Positions 55,907-64,000 of a DNA stretch of 64,000 nt are shown here, in pieces; the stretch's first letter is position 1; each line of letters starts with the position of its first letter. The DNA comes from Streptomyces sp. TN58 (GTDB taxonomy: Bacteria > Actinomycetota > Actinomycetes > Streptomycetales > Streptomycetaceae): positions 4,091,001 through 4,155,000 of the forward strand of contig NZ_CP018870.1 of the NCBI RefSeq assembly GCF_001941845.1, written 5' to 3'. The position numbers and the translations under genes were made by a program. A model generated the notes under the pieces. That model did no database searches and had not been told where the DNA came from. It saw nothing but the letters and a program-made list of their open reading frames with translations.

Positions 55907-56743
55907 CGGTTCGGGCGGCGCGGCAGCGGGCCCCGGCCCGCGCACACCCTCCGCGCGGTCGTCGCGGCGCTCACGGCCGGGACGGGACGCAGGGCGGACC
56001 TCCGCACCAGGTCCGTCGGGTCGCCGAGCAGCCGGGCGGGCAGGGCGAAGTGCTCACGGCCTCGCCGCCGGTGACGACGCCCCGTACGCGGCGGATGCGG
56101 ACCGCCAGGCCCCCGTCGCCAAGGCGCGGCGGTCGATGCCGCCCCGGTGTTCCGCAGACGGACCTGGCCGCCGCGCCGGAGCCCCGTGCACTGCCGGCGG
56201 ACGTTCCCCGGAGGGGCGGGTGCAGGTCAGCCCGCGGGGGCCGGCCGGCCCGCCCGCCCGCCGGTCGGCTCGCGGCGCACCGGCCCGCAGCCAGGGCGTG
56301 TTGCGAAAGTCCCGTCTGGCTCGCGGCGCCCGGCACGGCACCTCGCCGCGGTGTCGGGATCGCCCGCGTACGACCGGTACGCGGGCGACCCTCCTCCTTG
56401 CGAGCGGGCGCAGCGAGCGAGCGCCAGGTCGACAGCGCGAGCGCGCCGCGCCGCGTCCGTCGGGGTGGGCGTACGGCGGGGGTCGGCGACCGCTCTGCAG
56501 GGGCCCGGGCGCCTCCCCGAGACAGCTGGGAAAGCCGCTGTCCCGAAGGTCGTCCCCGCCGAGGGGCGCCCGGGCAGCACCGGCGGGTGCGGTGTCCCAT
56601 CCGCGCCGCCGAGGTGCGCGACGGGGCCGGGCCCCTCCCCCTGGTGGGCCGCTGCCGCCGGCCCCGCGAGCGCCGCACCCGCCTCGGCCGCCGTCACCGC
56701 GGCGCTCACCCGAACGCTCAAGCCGACTGCGCGCGCCGACCGC
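55907..56743. other. Gene-free GC-rich region with repeat fragment
   Basis: 837 bases between convergent genes. No frame has convincing gene-like properties. From 56291 to about 56400 is a recognisable repeat fragment (listed separately). A remnant gene cannot be excluded but is not supported. Confidence 0.6.
56291..56400. repeat. Fragment of a palindromic dispersed repeat
   Basis: A segment starting CAGGGCGTGTTGCGAAAGTC and followed by a hairpin CGCCCGCGTAC-n5-GTACGCGGGCG (56361-56387). From memory very similar sequence, ending in the inverse GACTTTCGCAACACGCCC, recurs between genes in many Streptomyces. Here only the left end and hairpin are present; the right inverted end is not found, so it looks truncated. 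Confidence 0.45.
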
Positions 56744-58768
56744 TCAGCGGCAGCTGATCACCGCGTCGGCCCAGCTCGCCAGCGTCGGCAGCCTGCCCGG
56801 TCCCGACGGCTCCACCACCAGCCGCAGCGACGTGCGCCCGGCGAGGGGTACCCGGACGGCCGCCGGCGGATCCTTGAACCCGAGGGCGTCGGACTGCCAC
56901 AGCCGCTGCCCGTCGGCATACACGGAGAACCGCACCGGCCTGTCGGTGAACAGCGACAGGCCGTCCACCCCGGCCCACGCCGAGAAGCTGGTGCACTGCC
57001 GGTTGAGGGCGATCTCCACCGAGGAACGGGAGTTCACGGTGAGCCCCTGGTCGAACTGCCGGCCCCCGACCCGCAGCCCCCAGCGCTGCCACACCCAGCT
57101 GCTGCGCCAGGTCCGCAACTCCGGCCCGCTGTGATCGCCCTGGACCGCATACGGGAGCGCGGCCAGCCGGAACGACTGGGGCGGTTGCGGTACGGGTGGC
57201 GGGGGCGTCGTCGGCTTCGGTGAGGGCGTGCTCGGGGACGGCGTGGGCGCGGGCTCCCGGCTGGGGGAGGGCGACGGGGACACGGAGGGCGCCGGCGCGG
57301 CCGGGGACGCGGAGGCCGCGGCCGACGGCGTCGGCTTCTGCGACGGCGCTACGGAGGCACGCGCGGCCGGTGGCTCCTCGGCCGGGCTCGGCTCCGCCGA
57401 AGGCGCGGCCGCGGCGGGTGCCTTCGGTACGGCCGGAGCCGCCACGCTCGGCGCCGGCTTCGCCCGGGCCTGCGGCTCGGGCTCGTCCCCGGCCAGCGCG
57501 AACACCACCCCGGCGGCCGTGGCCACCGCGATACCGGCGGCGATGGCGGCCTTGGCCGGCAGCCCCAGCCCCTCGGACGCCAGCGCACCCCCGACCGCGG
57601 ATCCGGACCCTCCGGCCCCGGCGCCACCCGCAGCCCCCGCGGCGCCACTCCCCGCAGCACCTCCGGCCGCTCCGGCCGCGGAACCACCCCCGCCGGCCGA
57701 CCCACCGGCGGCGGCCGCCGCCGCACCGGCCCCGCCCGCGGCGACGGCCCCGCCGGCCACCACCCCGGCCGCCTTGGCCGCGTACCCGGCGGCGAACCAC
57801 CCGATGACCGCCACCGGAAGCAGCGCGGGAATGCCCGCGTTGACGTCCTTCAGCTCACCGGCGGCCAGTCGGCACTTCACGCACTCCTCAAGGTGCCCCC
57901 GCAGCCCCCGCTCCGCCCGCATCCGCAGCCCGCCGCGCGCATAGGCGCCCAACCGGTCCGCATACCGCGCGCAGTCGCCGCCCTCGCTCAGCGCCGAACT
58001 CACATGGGCTTGCAGGTAGGCCTGCTTGAGACCTTCCCGGGCCCGACTGGCCAGCACCGCGGTCGCGTTGGCGCTCAGCCCGAAAAGGGGAGCGATCGCA
58101 CTCGGCGAAGCCTCCTCGACCGTCGTGTGCCACAGCACGGCCTGCCACCGCTCCGGAAGGCTCCGGAAGGCCTGCATGGCCAACGACTGCTCGGCCACCC
58201 GCATCGCCCGTACGTCGGCGCCCAGTTCGAGGGTGTCGTCCCCCGACAGCCCCGAGATCCCGGCTCCGCTCTCCGCACGCGCGGCCGCCTGCTCCGCGAA
58301 GACGGCGAAGTCCTCGACGAGATGCTCCCGCCTGGCCGTCTTGGCCCAGGCGGCCGCGACCCTGCGCACGGTGGTCAGCAGGTAGGCCCGCACCGACTGG
58401 TCCGGCCCGGCGCCGCCCCGTACCGCCTGCAGGGTCCGCGCGAACACCTCGGCGGTCAGGTCGTCGGCCGTGTGCCCGTCCCGGCAGCAGGACCGCGCGT
58501 AGCGCCGTACCGAGTCGGCATGACGGCGGAACAGCTCCTCGTACGCACCGTCGTCGCCACCCCGCATCCGGGCGATCAAGTCACCGTCGGACGGCGGAAG
58601 ATCGCCCCCGGCACCTCGGGCGCCCCCCGAGGGGACGGAGGAGCCCGACGAGCGTGCGTGCCGCCCGCCCGGTTCTCGCTGCGCCGGCACCTGCCGGGCG
58701 GGCAGGCTGCCCGCCTCGGCCCCGCTCCCGGCACCACCGGGTGACTCTTCACGCCCGTCAATGCTCAT
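56744..58768 (-). CDS. ECF-type sigma factor fused to zinc anti-sigma motif, membrane helix and NPCBM domain
   Basis: A 674-residue fusion from ATG 58768 with GGGAGC upstream. Sigma region 2 (about 78-118, LFRRHADSVRRYARSCCRDG, TADDLTAEVFARTL) and region 4 (FRSLPERWQAVLWHTTVEEA, then LSANATAVLASRAREGLKQAY) are intact. Next is HLEECVKCRLAAGEL, an H-x3-C-x2-C zinc anti-sigma motif, then a hydrophobic Ala/Gly-rich span around 320-360, a Pro/Ala/Ser linker and a C-terminal NPCBM-like domain (SAWAGVDGLSLFTDRPVRFS, then YADGQRLWQSDALG), which binds sugars. So sensor, anti-sigma and sigma are one chain. From memory, S. coelicolor SCO4117 has this plan and affects secondary metabolism and differentiation. 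Confidence 0.9.
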   Translation of the reverse strand: MSIDGREESPGGAGSGAEAGSLPARQVPAQREPGGRHARSSGSSVPSGGARGAGGDLPPSDGDLIARMRGGDDGAYEELFRRHADSVRRYARSCCRDGHTADDLTAEVFARTLQAVRGGAGPDQSVRAYLLTTVRRVAAAWAKTARREHLVEDFAVFAEQAAARAESGAGISGLSGDDTLELGADVRAMRVAEQSLAMQAFRSLPERWQAVLWHTTVEEASPSAIAPLFGLSANATAVLASRAREGLKQAYLQAHVSSALSEGGDCARYADRLGAYARGGLRMRAERGLRGHLEECVKCRLAAGELKDVNAGIPALLPVAVIGWFAAGYAAKAAGVVAGGAVAAGGAGAAAAAAGGSAGGGGSAAGAAGGAAGSGAAGAAGGAGAGGSGSAVGGALASEGLGLPAKAAIAAGIAVATAAGVVFALAGDEPEPQARAKPAPSVAAPAVPKAPAAAAPSAEPSPAEEPPAARASVAPSQKPTPSAAASASPAAPAPSVSPSPSPSREPAPTPSPSTPSPKPTTPPPPVPQPPQSFRLAALPYAVQGDHSGPELRTWRSSWVWQRWGLRVGGRQFDQGLTVNSRSSVEIALNRQCTSFSAWAGVDGLSLFTDRPVRFSVYADGQRLWQSDALGFKDPPAAVRVPLAGRTSLRLVVEPSGPGRLPTLASWADAVISCR

Positions 58769-59130
58769 CGCGGAAGCTCCCGCACGACACGCTCAACCGG
58801 TACACCGATCAAGCGTGTCACATGGCGGACATGCGTCGGACCCCTCCGCGCACCATCCACCCGTCCGGGCAGGGTCGGACACATCGACGAACCACCCGCC
58901 GACCGCACGAACGGCCCAACGGAACCGCCCGCTGTCGCAACCGGCCACGGCCGGCCCCGGACCAACCCCGGGGGGCCGCAGCCCCGTCCACGACCCCGAG
59001 CCGACCTGTCGGCCGACCCCGAGCCGGTCCTGTACCGACCCGCTCACGGGCCGGCACATGACCGACGGGACCACACGGCCGAGGACCACACGGCCGAGGA
59101 CCGCACGCTTCGCGACCGCACGCTCCGCGA
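58769..59130 (-). promoter_or_regulatory. Sigma-factor promoter region with inverted repeat
   Basis: 362 bases. GACACGCT (58786-58793) and AGCGTGTC (58812-58819) form an eight-base inverted repeat with an 18-base spacer, ending 18 bases before the start codon of the sigma gene. Farther out are the four 15-bp tandem repeats at 59069-59128. No gene is seen. Confidence 0.5.
59069..59128. repeat. 15-bp tandem repeat array after atrA
   Basis: Four consecutive 15-base units: GACCACACGGCCGAG twice exactly, then GACCGCACGCTTCGC and GACCGCACGCTCCGC. The array ends three bases before the atrA stop codon on the other strand, so the units would continue the atrA frame as pentapeptides if the stop were missing. 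Confidence 0.85.
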
Positions 59131-59907
59131 TCACACCGTCCGGGAACGCAGCCCCTCAAGCAGGATGTCGAGCAGCCGGGTCGACGCGGCCGCCTGCTGC
59201 GCCGGGTCGGGCAGCGCCGGCGCCGCCGTCGCTATCACCAGCAGCACATCGGCCACCGTCACGTCGGCACGCAGCTCGCCGGCCTCCCGAGCCCGGTGCA
59301 CCAGTCGGCCGACGACCTCCAGCAGCGCACCCGCGCCCGCGTCGTCCGACGGCTCGTCCTCGGCCGCGCCCCGCGTCGCACCCACGACCCGCAGACCGGG
59401 AGCACCGGCCGCCTCGGCGGCCTGGCGCTGGTGCGGGACCCGTGCCTCCTCCGCCTCCTCGGCCGCCTCCTCAGCGGTCGAGCCGACGCGCAGCACCTGC
59501 GGCGGCAGCAGCCGCCCGGCTCCCGAAGCCACAGAGGTGCGCAGGAAGCGCGACAGCGCCTGCCACGGCTCCTCCTCCTGACCCAGCGCGGTCCTGGCCT
59601 GCTCCGTCAGCCGGGCCGTCTCCTCCTCGGCTATCCGCCGCACCAGGACGTCCTTGCTCGGGAACCGCCGGTACACGGTGCCGACACCGACCCGGGCGCG
59701 GCGCGCGACGTCCTCCATCGGAGCCCCGTAGCCGAGCTCGCCGAAGACCTCCCGGGCAGCGCGCAGCACGTGCTCCAGGTTGCGCTGGGCGTCTACGCGC
59801 AGTGGCGTGGAGCGCCCCACACCGTGCGTGGTCGGGCTGGTCAGGGCTCGACCGGTGCTCTCGACCGAGAGCGCGGTCGCAGAACCATGGAAATCGGAAA
59901 TGTTCAT
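59131..59907 (-). CDS. atrA: TetR-family regulator AtrA
   Basis: A 258-residue regulator; in Streptomyces AtrA activates actinorhodin and streptomycin pathway regulators and other targets. ATG 59907 with GGGGGA five to eight bases before. The N-terminal 35 residues are an unstructured extension, then the TetR helix-turn-helix reads LRAAREVFGELGYGAPMEDV, RARVGVGTVYRRFPSKDVLV. The ligand domain includes an Ala/Glu-rich stretch (SVASGAGRLLPPQVLRVGSTA, then EEAAEEAEEARVP) that differs from closely related TetR proteins by insertion. Position between the sigma fusion and an NADH dehydrogenase is conserved. The name rests on synteny and the HTH. Confidence 0.85.
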   Translation of the reverse strand: MNISDFHGSATALSVESTGRALTSPTTHGVGRSTPLRVDAQRNLEHVLRAAREVFGELGYGAPMEDVARRARVGVGTVYRRFPSKDVLVRRIAEEETARLTEQARTALGQEEEPWQALSRFLRTSVASGAGRLLPPQVLRVGSTAEEAAEEAEEARVPHQRQAAEAAGAPGLRVVGATRGAAEDEPSDDAGAGALLEVVGRLVHRAREAGELRADVTVADVLLVIATAAPALPDPAQQAAASTRLLDILLEGLRSRTV

Positions 59908-60240
59908 ATGTATCCCCCGGTAATCATCTGTCTCCCCCCGGAGACACTCCCCGCCTTCACGCCGAGGGGGGCCACGGTCTCAGGCCCGGTCCTCGACGAG
60001 ATACGAACATAGTTGAGCCAGAGTCAATTCAGAAGAGGCAGCCCCGGACGGACCACCGCCCGATCGGAGCATTCACCCCCACTTTTCCCTCACATCCCCT
60101 CGGAACCCGCCTCTCCGCCCGCTCTGACCTGCGAACTTCAACCCCCGCCGGAGGCCGTCTCCCGCCCCGCCCCAGGGCCCTCACCGGTCACACAATTTGT
60201 CGGGCCTGTGGACAAACTCCCAGCCACGTTGCGTCATGGG
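59908..60240. promoter_or_regulatory. Divergent atrA/ndh intergenic region
   Basis: 333 bases. On the minus strand TTGACT (60022-60027) and TATCTC (59998-60003), 18 bp apart, form a good atrA promoter with a leader of about 85 nt. The -35 lies in TTGACTCTGGCTCAA, an imperfect inverted repeat that could bind a regulator. Nothing clear is seen for the plus-strand ndh except several in-frame codons before ATG 60241. Confidence 0.6.
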
Positions 60241-61671
60241 ATGGTGAAGGCTGCTAACTCCCGGGGCGCGGCCCCCGGTACCCCGCCCCGCACGCGCATC
60301 CTGATCGTCGGCGGCGGCTACGTCGGCATGTATACGGCGCTCCGGCTCCAGCGAAAGCTGAGAGCGGGAGAAGCCGAGGTCACGGTGGTGACGCCCGAGC
60401 CGTACATGACGTACCAGCCCTTCCTGCCGGAGGCGGCCGCGGGCGCCATCTCCCCCCGCCACGTCGTGGTCCCCCTGCGTCGCGTCCTCGGCAAGTGCCG
60501 CATCGTCATCGGCCAGGCCACGCACATCGACCACGCCAAGCGGACCGCGACCGTCAACACGCTCGCCACCGCCGACGAGGGCGCCGGCCCCATCGAGGTG
60601 GAGTACGACGAACTCGTCCTCGCGCCCGGCTCCGTCTCCCGCACCCTCCCCGTGCCCGGCCTCGCCGACTACGGCATCGGCTTCAAGACCGTGGAAGAGG
60701 CCATCGGCCTGCGCAACCACGTCATCGAGCAGATGGACATCGCCTCCTCCACCCGCGATCCCGCCGTCCGCGACGCCGCCCTCACCTTCGTCTTCGTCGG
60801 CGGCGGCTTCGCGGGTGTCGAAGCCCTGGGCGAGCTGGAGGACATGGCGCGCTACGCGGCGCGGTACTACCACAACATCAAGCCCGAGGACATGAAGTGG
60901 GTCCTGGTCGAGGCCAGCGACCGCATCCTTCCCGAGGTCGGCCTGGAGATGGGTGTCTACACGGTCCGGGAGCTGCGCAGCCGCAACATCGACGTCCGCC
61001 TGGAGACCCGGCTCGAATCCTGTGAGGACCGCGTCGCCGTCCTCAGCGACGGAGCCCGCTTCCCGACCCGCACCATCGTCTGGACCGCCGGCGTCAAACC
61101 ACACCCGGTCCTCGCCGCGACCGACCTCCCCAGGAACGAGCGCGGCCGCCTCATGTGCACCTCCTTCCTCACCGTCGAGGGTGTCGAGCACGCCTGGGCC
61201 GCGGGCGACGCCGCCGCCGTCCCCGACATCACCGCCCCGCCGGACGCCGAGGGCCCCCGCCGGGAGTGCGCCCCCAACGCCCAGCACGCCGTCCGCCAGG
61301 CGAAGGTCCTCGCCGACAACCTCCTAGCCGCCCTGCGCGGCGAGGTCCTTACCGAGTACGCCCACAAGTACGCGGGCTCGGTCGCCTCCCTCGGCCTCCA
61401 CAAGGGCGTCGCGCACGTCTACGGGCGCAAGCTCAAGCGCTACCCCGCCTGGTTCATGCACCGCGCATACCACCTCAGCCGCGTCCCCAGCTTCAACCGG
61501 AAAATGCGCGTACTCGCCGAATGGACCCTCTCCGGCCTCTTCAAGCGTGAGATCGTCTCCCTTGGCTCACTCGAACACCCCAGGGCAGAATTCGAACTGG
61601 CTGCAGGCGGCGGACCGAAGGCACCCCCTCCGCCCCTGGCCCCCAACCCCCCCAAGAACGGCCAGGGCTGA
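60241..61671 (+). CDS. ndh: Type II NADH dehydrogenase (NDH-2)
   Basis: A 476-residue peripheral-membrane flavoprotein that moves electrons from NADH to quinone without proton pumping. The FAD motif is ILIVGGGYVGMYTALRLQ, the NADH motif FVFVGGGFAGVEALGELED, and NDH-2 specific motifs VVTPEPYMTYQPFLPEAAAG, EHAWAAGDAAAVPDI and the C-terminal KYAGSVASLGLHKGVAHVYG with amphipathic end (RAYHLSRVPSFNRKMRVLAE). ATG 60241 is chosen because the protein then begins MVKAANSRGAAPGTPPRTRI; upstream in-frame codons to 60013 are not conserved-looking. Confidence 0.93.
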   Translation: MVKAANSRGAAPGTPPRTRILIVGGGYVGMYTALRLQRKLRAGEAEVTVVTPEPYMTYQPFLPEAAAGAISPRHVVVPLRRVLGKCRIVIGQATHIDHAKRTATVNTLATADEGAGPIEVEYDELVLAPGSVSRTLPVPGLADYGIGFKTVEEAIGLRNHVIEQMDIASSTRDPAVRDAALTFVFVGGGFAGVEALGELEDMARYAARYYHNIKPEDMKWVLVEASDRILPEVGLEMGVYTVRELRSRNIDVRLETRLESCEDRVAVLSDGARFPTRTIVWTAGVKPHPVLAATDLPRNERGRLMCTSFLTVEGVEHAWAAGDAAAVPDITAPPDAEGPRRECAPNAQHAVRQAKVLADNLLAALRGEVLTEYAHKYAGSVASLGLHKGVAHVYGRKLKRYPAWFMHRAYHLSRVPSFNRKMRVLAEWTLSGLFKREIVSLGSLEHPRAEFELAAGGGPKAPPPPLAPNPPKNGQG

Positions 61672-61806
61672 CGTTGTCAGTGCGGTCGGCCACACTGGAC
61701 GTGTGACCATAGGTGTGCTCACACCTGCACAGAGTGACATCGTCCCGTCAGCGACCGCCCACGAGCGACACAGCGACCACTCGCGACACCACGAGGCTTG
61801 AACGCA

Positions 61807-63684
61807 GTGAACTTCACGCGCTGGAGCGCCCGGTTCCCCGGAACGCAGCGCCGCGCCGCCGCCCGGACCGAACACGCCGCCGCCCAGGCCAAGCGGGGCG
61901 AAGGCGCGGTCCCGGCAGCCCGCGGCGGCCGCCCCGACCCCGGAGCGGAGCGCTCCACGCCCGCCGCCGACAGCCACCCCGCAGACCCCACCGTCTCCGG
62001 CACCGGGACCGGATCGGGGTCCGGCCCGGGCTCGGGCAGCGGCACCGGTACCGGCACAGCGCCCGCCCGGCGAGCGGCCGGCGTCCTCACCGCCGTGCCC
62101 TCCCCGGACGAACTCTCCGTACGCGAGATCCTCGGCCGGCTCCCCGCCCTGGTCGCCCTCGTCCACGGCCCCGAGCACCGTGTCGCCTACGTCAACGACG
62201 CCTACACCGCCGGCTTTGGAGCCCGCCACCCCGGCGCCCCCGCCCACGAGTCCCTTCCCGAGCTCGGCGAACTCGGCCTCCTCCCCCTCCTCGACCAGGT
62301 CCAGCGCAGCGGCAAGCCCCGTACCGCCAAGAACCGCACCGCACCGGGCGGCGGCAGCTCGTACACCGTCACCTGCACACCCGTGGAGTTCCCCAAGCCC
62401 GGCTCCGGCACCGCCGGCACCGCCGGCACCGGCTCCGGCCGCGCCACCGGTGGTACCGCGACCGCCCCCGCCACCCCTGCCGAAGCCCACCACACCGGCA
62501 TCCTGATCCACCTCGCCGACGTCACCGACCACGCCGAAGCCGCCGAGCGCCTCCGCGCCAGCGAACGCCGCCAGCGCGAGGCCGCCGTCACCCTCCAGCG
62601 CTCCCTCCTCCCGCAGGAACTGGAACAGCCCGACGACCTGCGCATCGCAGCCACCTACCAGCCCGGCGGCACTGAGGCGGCCGTCGGCGGCGACTGGTAC
62701 GACGTCATCACCCTCGGCGCCGGCCGCACCGCCCTCGTCATCGGCGACGTCATGGGCCGCGGCGTCCGCGCCGCCGCCGTCATGGGCCAGCTGCGCACCG
62801 CCGTACGCGCCTACGCCCGCCTCGACCTGCCCCCGCACGAAGTGCTGCAGCTGCTCGACGGACTCGCCGCCGAGATCGACGCCAGCCAGATCGCCACCTG
62901 CGTGTACGCCGTCCACGACCCCAACGAGGGCCAGCTCGCCTACGCCTCCGCAGGCCACCTCCCGATCCTGGTCCGCGACGAGCACGGCACCGTACACAGA
63001 GCCGCCGACCCCACCGGCCCCCCGCTCGGCACCGGCGGCTGGCTGCACAGCTCCGGCACCATCGCGCTCGGCCCCGGCTCCACCGCCGTCCTCTACACCG
63101 ACGGCCTCGTCGAGCGCCGCGGCGAGGACATCGACGAGGGCGTCGCCGCCCTCGAACGCGCCCTCGCCGGCGCCCAGGGCACCCCCTCCGTCATCTGCGA
63201 CCGCCTCATGCGCGCCCTCGGGGTGGACGCCGACCACGACGACGACGTAGCCGTCATGGTGATCCAGCAGCCCGCCCGGGCCGGCGCGGACGCCGAGCTC
63301 TTCCACAACGCCGCCCTGGAACTCCTCGGCGGCATCGAGGCGGCCCCGCGCGCCCGTGCCTTCGCCCAGGGCGTCCTCGCCTCATGGCGCTTCCCCGTCG
63401 AGCTGTGCGACCTCGGCGTCCTGGCCGCGAGCGAGCTCGTGGCGAACTCCCTCCAGCACGGCACCCCGCCCATGCGCCTCCGGCTGCGCCGCACCGACCG
63501 CCGGCTGATCATCGAGGTCACCGACGGCGACGACCACCTGCCGCGCCGCCGCCGCGCCGAACCGGCCGACGAGACCGGCCGCGGCATCTCGATCATCGCC
63601 ACCATCGCCTCCTCCTGGGGCTCCCGCCGCACCCCGGGCGGCGGCAAGGCCGTCTGGTGCGAGTTCGCCCTCCCGGACAAGTAG
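61807..63684 (+). CDS. SpoIIE-like PP2C phosphatase with PAS and HATPase domains
   Basis: A 625-residue signalling protein. GTG 61807 has GAGG ten bases upstream; a TTG three codons earlier is possible. A Gly/Thr-rich N-terminus is followed by a PAS-like region (LGRLPALVALVHGPEHRVAY to LIHLADVTDHAEAAERL), then the PP2C phosphatase with AVGGDWYDVITLGAGRTALV, VIGDVMGRGVRAAAVMGQLR, ASAGHLPILV and HDDDVAVMVIQ, whose Asp residues bind Mn2+, then a C-terminal HATPase_c domain (LGVLAASELVANSLQHG, GRGISIIATIASSWG) of anti-sigma kinase type. Phosphatase and kinase activities in one chain are common in Streptomyces. It probably controls an anti-anti-sigma factor; none is adjacent. Confidence 0.93.
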   Translation: MNFTRWSARFPGTQRRAAARTEHAAAQAKRGEGAVPAARGGRPDPGAERSTPAADSHPADPTVSGTGTGSGSGPGSGSGTGTGTAPARRAAGVLTAVPSPDELSVREILGRLPALVALVHGPEHRVAYVNDAYTAGFGARHPGAPAHESLPELGELGLLPLLDQVQRSGKPRTAKNRTAPGGGSSYTVTCTPVEFPKPGSGTAGTAGTGSGRATGGTATAPATPAEAHHTGILIHLADVTDHAEAAERLRASERRQREAAVTLQRSLLPQELEQPDDLRIAATYQPGGTEAAVGGDWYDVITLGAGRTALVIGDVMGRGVRAAAVMGQLRTAVRAYARLDLPPHEVLQLLDGLAAEIDASQIATCVYAVHDPNEGQLAYASAGHLPILVRDEHGTVHRAADPTGPPLGTGGWLHSSGTIALGPGSTAVLYTDGLVERRGEDIDEGVAALERALAGAQGTPSVICDRLMRALGVDADHDDDVAVMVIQQPARAGADAELFHNAALELLGGIEAAPRARAFAQGVLASWRFPVELCDLGVLAASELVANSLQHGTPPMRLRLRRTDRRLIIEVTDGDDHLPRRRRAEPADETGRGISIIATIASSWGSRRTPGGGKAVWCEFALPDK

Positions 63685-63691
63685 CCGCGCA

Positions 63692-63727
63692 TGCGCGAGG
63701 CCCCGGTCCACGAGGACCGGGGCCTCA
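63692..63727. terminator. Terminator between convergent genes
   Basis: GAGGCCCCGGTCC pairs with GGACCGGGGCCTC with a short loop, between the PP2C gene and the MFS gene. Confidence 0.8.
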
Positions 63728-63753
63728 CACACATCCCGTACGCGGTCACGCGG

Positions 63754-64000
63754 CTACGCGGGCACGGGCTCCTTCACCGCGACGGCCGGACCGCCCTGCG
63801 CCACGACCCTGCTCGCCAGCACCGGGTTGTCCTGCATCGGCGAAAGGCCCTTGCCGAGCCGCAGCGCCAGGCCCGCGATCCCGAGCGACACGAGCACGAA
63901 CACCGCGATGTACAGCATCGGAGCACCCGCACCGAGCGGCACCCCGAGCGGCCCCAACGCCAGCGCCAGCTGCTTGACCAGCGCGAAGGCCGAGTTGTAC
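63754..64000 (-). CDS. MFS-type transporter, C-terminal fragment
   Basis: The frame is open to the edge of the window, so the gene's beginning lies beyond 64000. About 81 C-terminal residues are visible, starting YNSAFALVKQLALALGPLGV, then a hydrophobic helix (MLYIAVFVLVSLGIAGLALRL) and a cytosolic tail (LGKGLSPMQDNPVLASRVVA). This pattern fits the last membrane segment of a major facilitator exporter, and a multidrug-type transporter is at this position in S. coelicolor from memory. Confidence 0.65.
   Translation of the reverse strand, partial: YNSAFALVKQLALALGPLGVPLGAGAPMLYIAVFVLVSLGIAGLALRLGKGLSPMQDNPVLASRVVAQGGPAVAVKEPVPA

Noticed and set aside
55971..56721. Several overlapping open frames between the synthetase-like and sigma genes
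   Set aside because: Frames on both strands have no codon bias; they include the repeat fragment.

Overview
The window is a chromosomal segment of a Streptomyces species. The evidence is very high GC with strong third-position GC bias, many GTG starts, and recognisable Streptomyces regulators (BldC, an AtrA-type TetR protein, an Lsr2-family protein, a valine-type dehydrogenase, SpoIIE-like phosphatase). From memory, gene order follows the S. coelicolor segment from about SCO4067 (dnaX) to SCO4121, so most of this is conserved core chromosome rather than a genomic island. No rRNA, CRISPR array, prophage or intact insertion sequence is visible.

Layout. 1-4.1 kb: the end of a VOC protein, a helicase-associated/WYL-like protein and a VapBC toxin-antitoxin pair. 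4.1-8.1 kb: tRNA-Ser, the SRP RNA gene, dnaX and purD. 8.4-13 kb: a membrane protein resembling an M48 peptidase without its zinc site, a dimethylformamidase-beta-like protein, and purC. 13-17.5 kb, minus strand: a four-gene two-component/ABC-2 exporter operon, three tRNA-Gly genes and an Lsr2 paralogue. 17.8-25.8 kb: purS-purQ-purL, two small genes, then purF-purM. 25.8-29.4 kb: a DUF3073 protein, vdh, an unknown protein and bldC with a long 5' region. 30-38.9 kb: an HrpA helicase, a DsbA-like/CcdA-like pair, tRNA-Phe/Asp/Glu, a small zinc protease, two CrcB fluoride channel subunits and a glycine-rich lipoprotein. 39-50 kb: a DEAD-box helicase with a long RGG repeat tail, secreted and wall proteins, tRNA-Lys, initiator tRNA, a LytM-type peptidase, a PrsW-like protease and trmB. 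50-64 kb: an LhgO-like oxidase, an HTH/TPR regulator, a degenerate asparagine-synthetase-like protein, a sigma factor fused to a zinc anti-sigma motif and NPCBM domain, atrA, an NDH-2 and a SpoIIE-like phosphatase, ending in a partial MFS exporter.

How the genes work together. Seven de novo purine genes (D, C, S, Q, L, F, M) lie within 20 kb but in at least four transcription units; purF and probably purD look leaderless. Developmental and antibiotic regulators (bldC, the HTH/TPR protein, the sigma fusion, atrA) cluster in the second half. Possible new regulation includes alternating GTGAC/GTCAC pentamers upstream of bldC, GATATAC direct repeats at the vapBC promoter, inverted repeats at the purS, purF and sigma-factor promoters, and a 15-bp minisatellite directly after the atrA stop codon. 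Two palindromic intergenic elements (near 34.6 kb and 56.3 kb) look like small dispersed repeats. All functional calls come from reading sequence and from memory of families; no searches were run.
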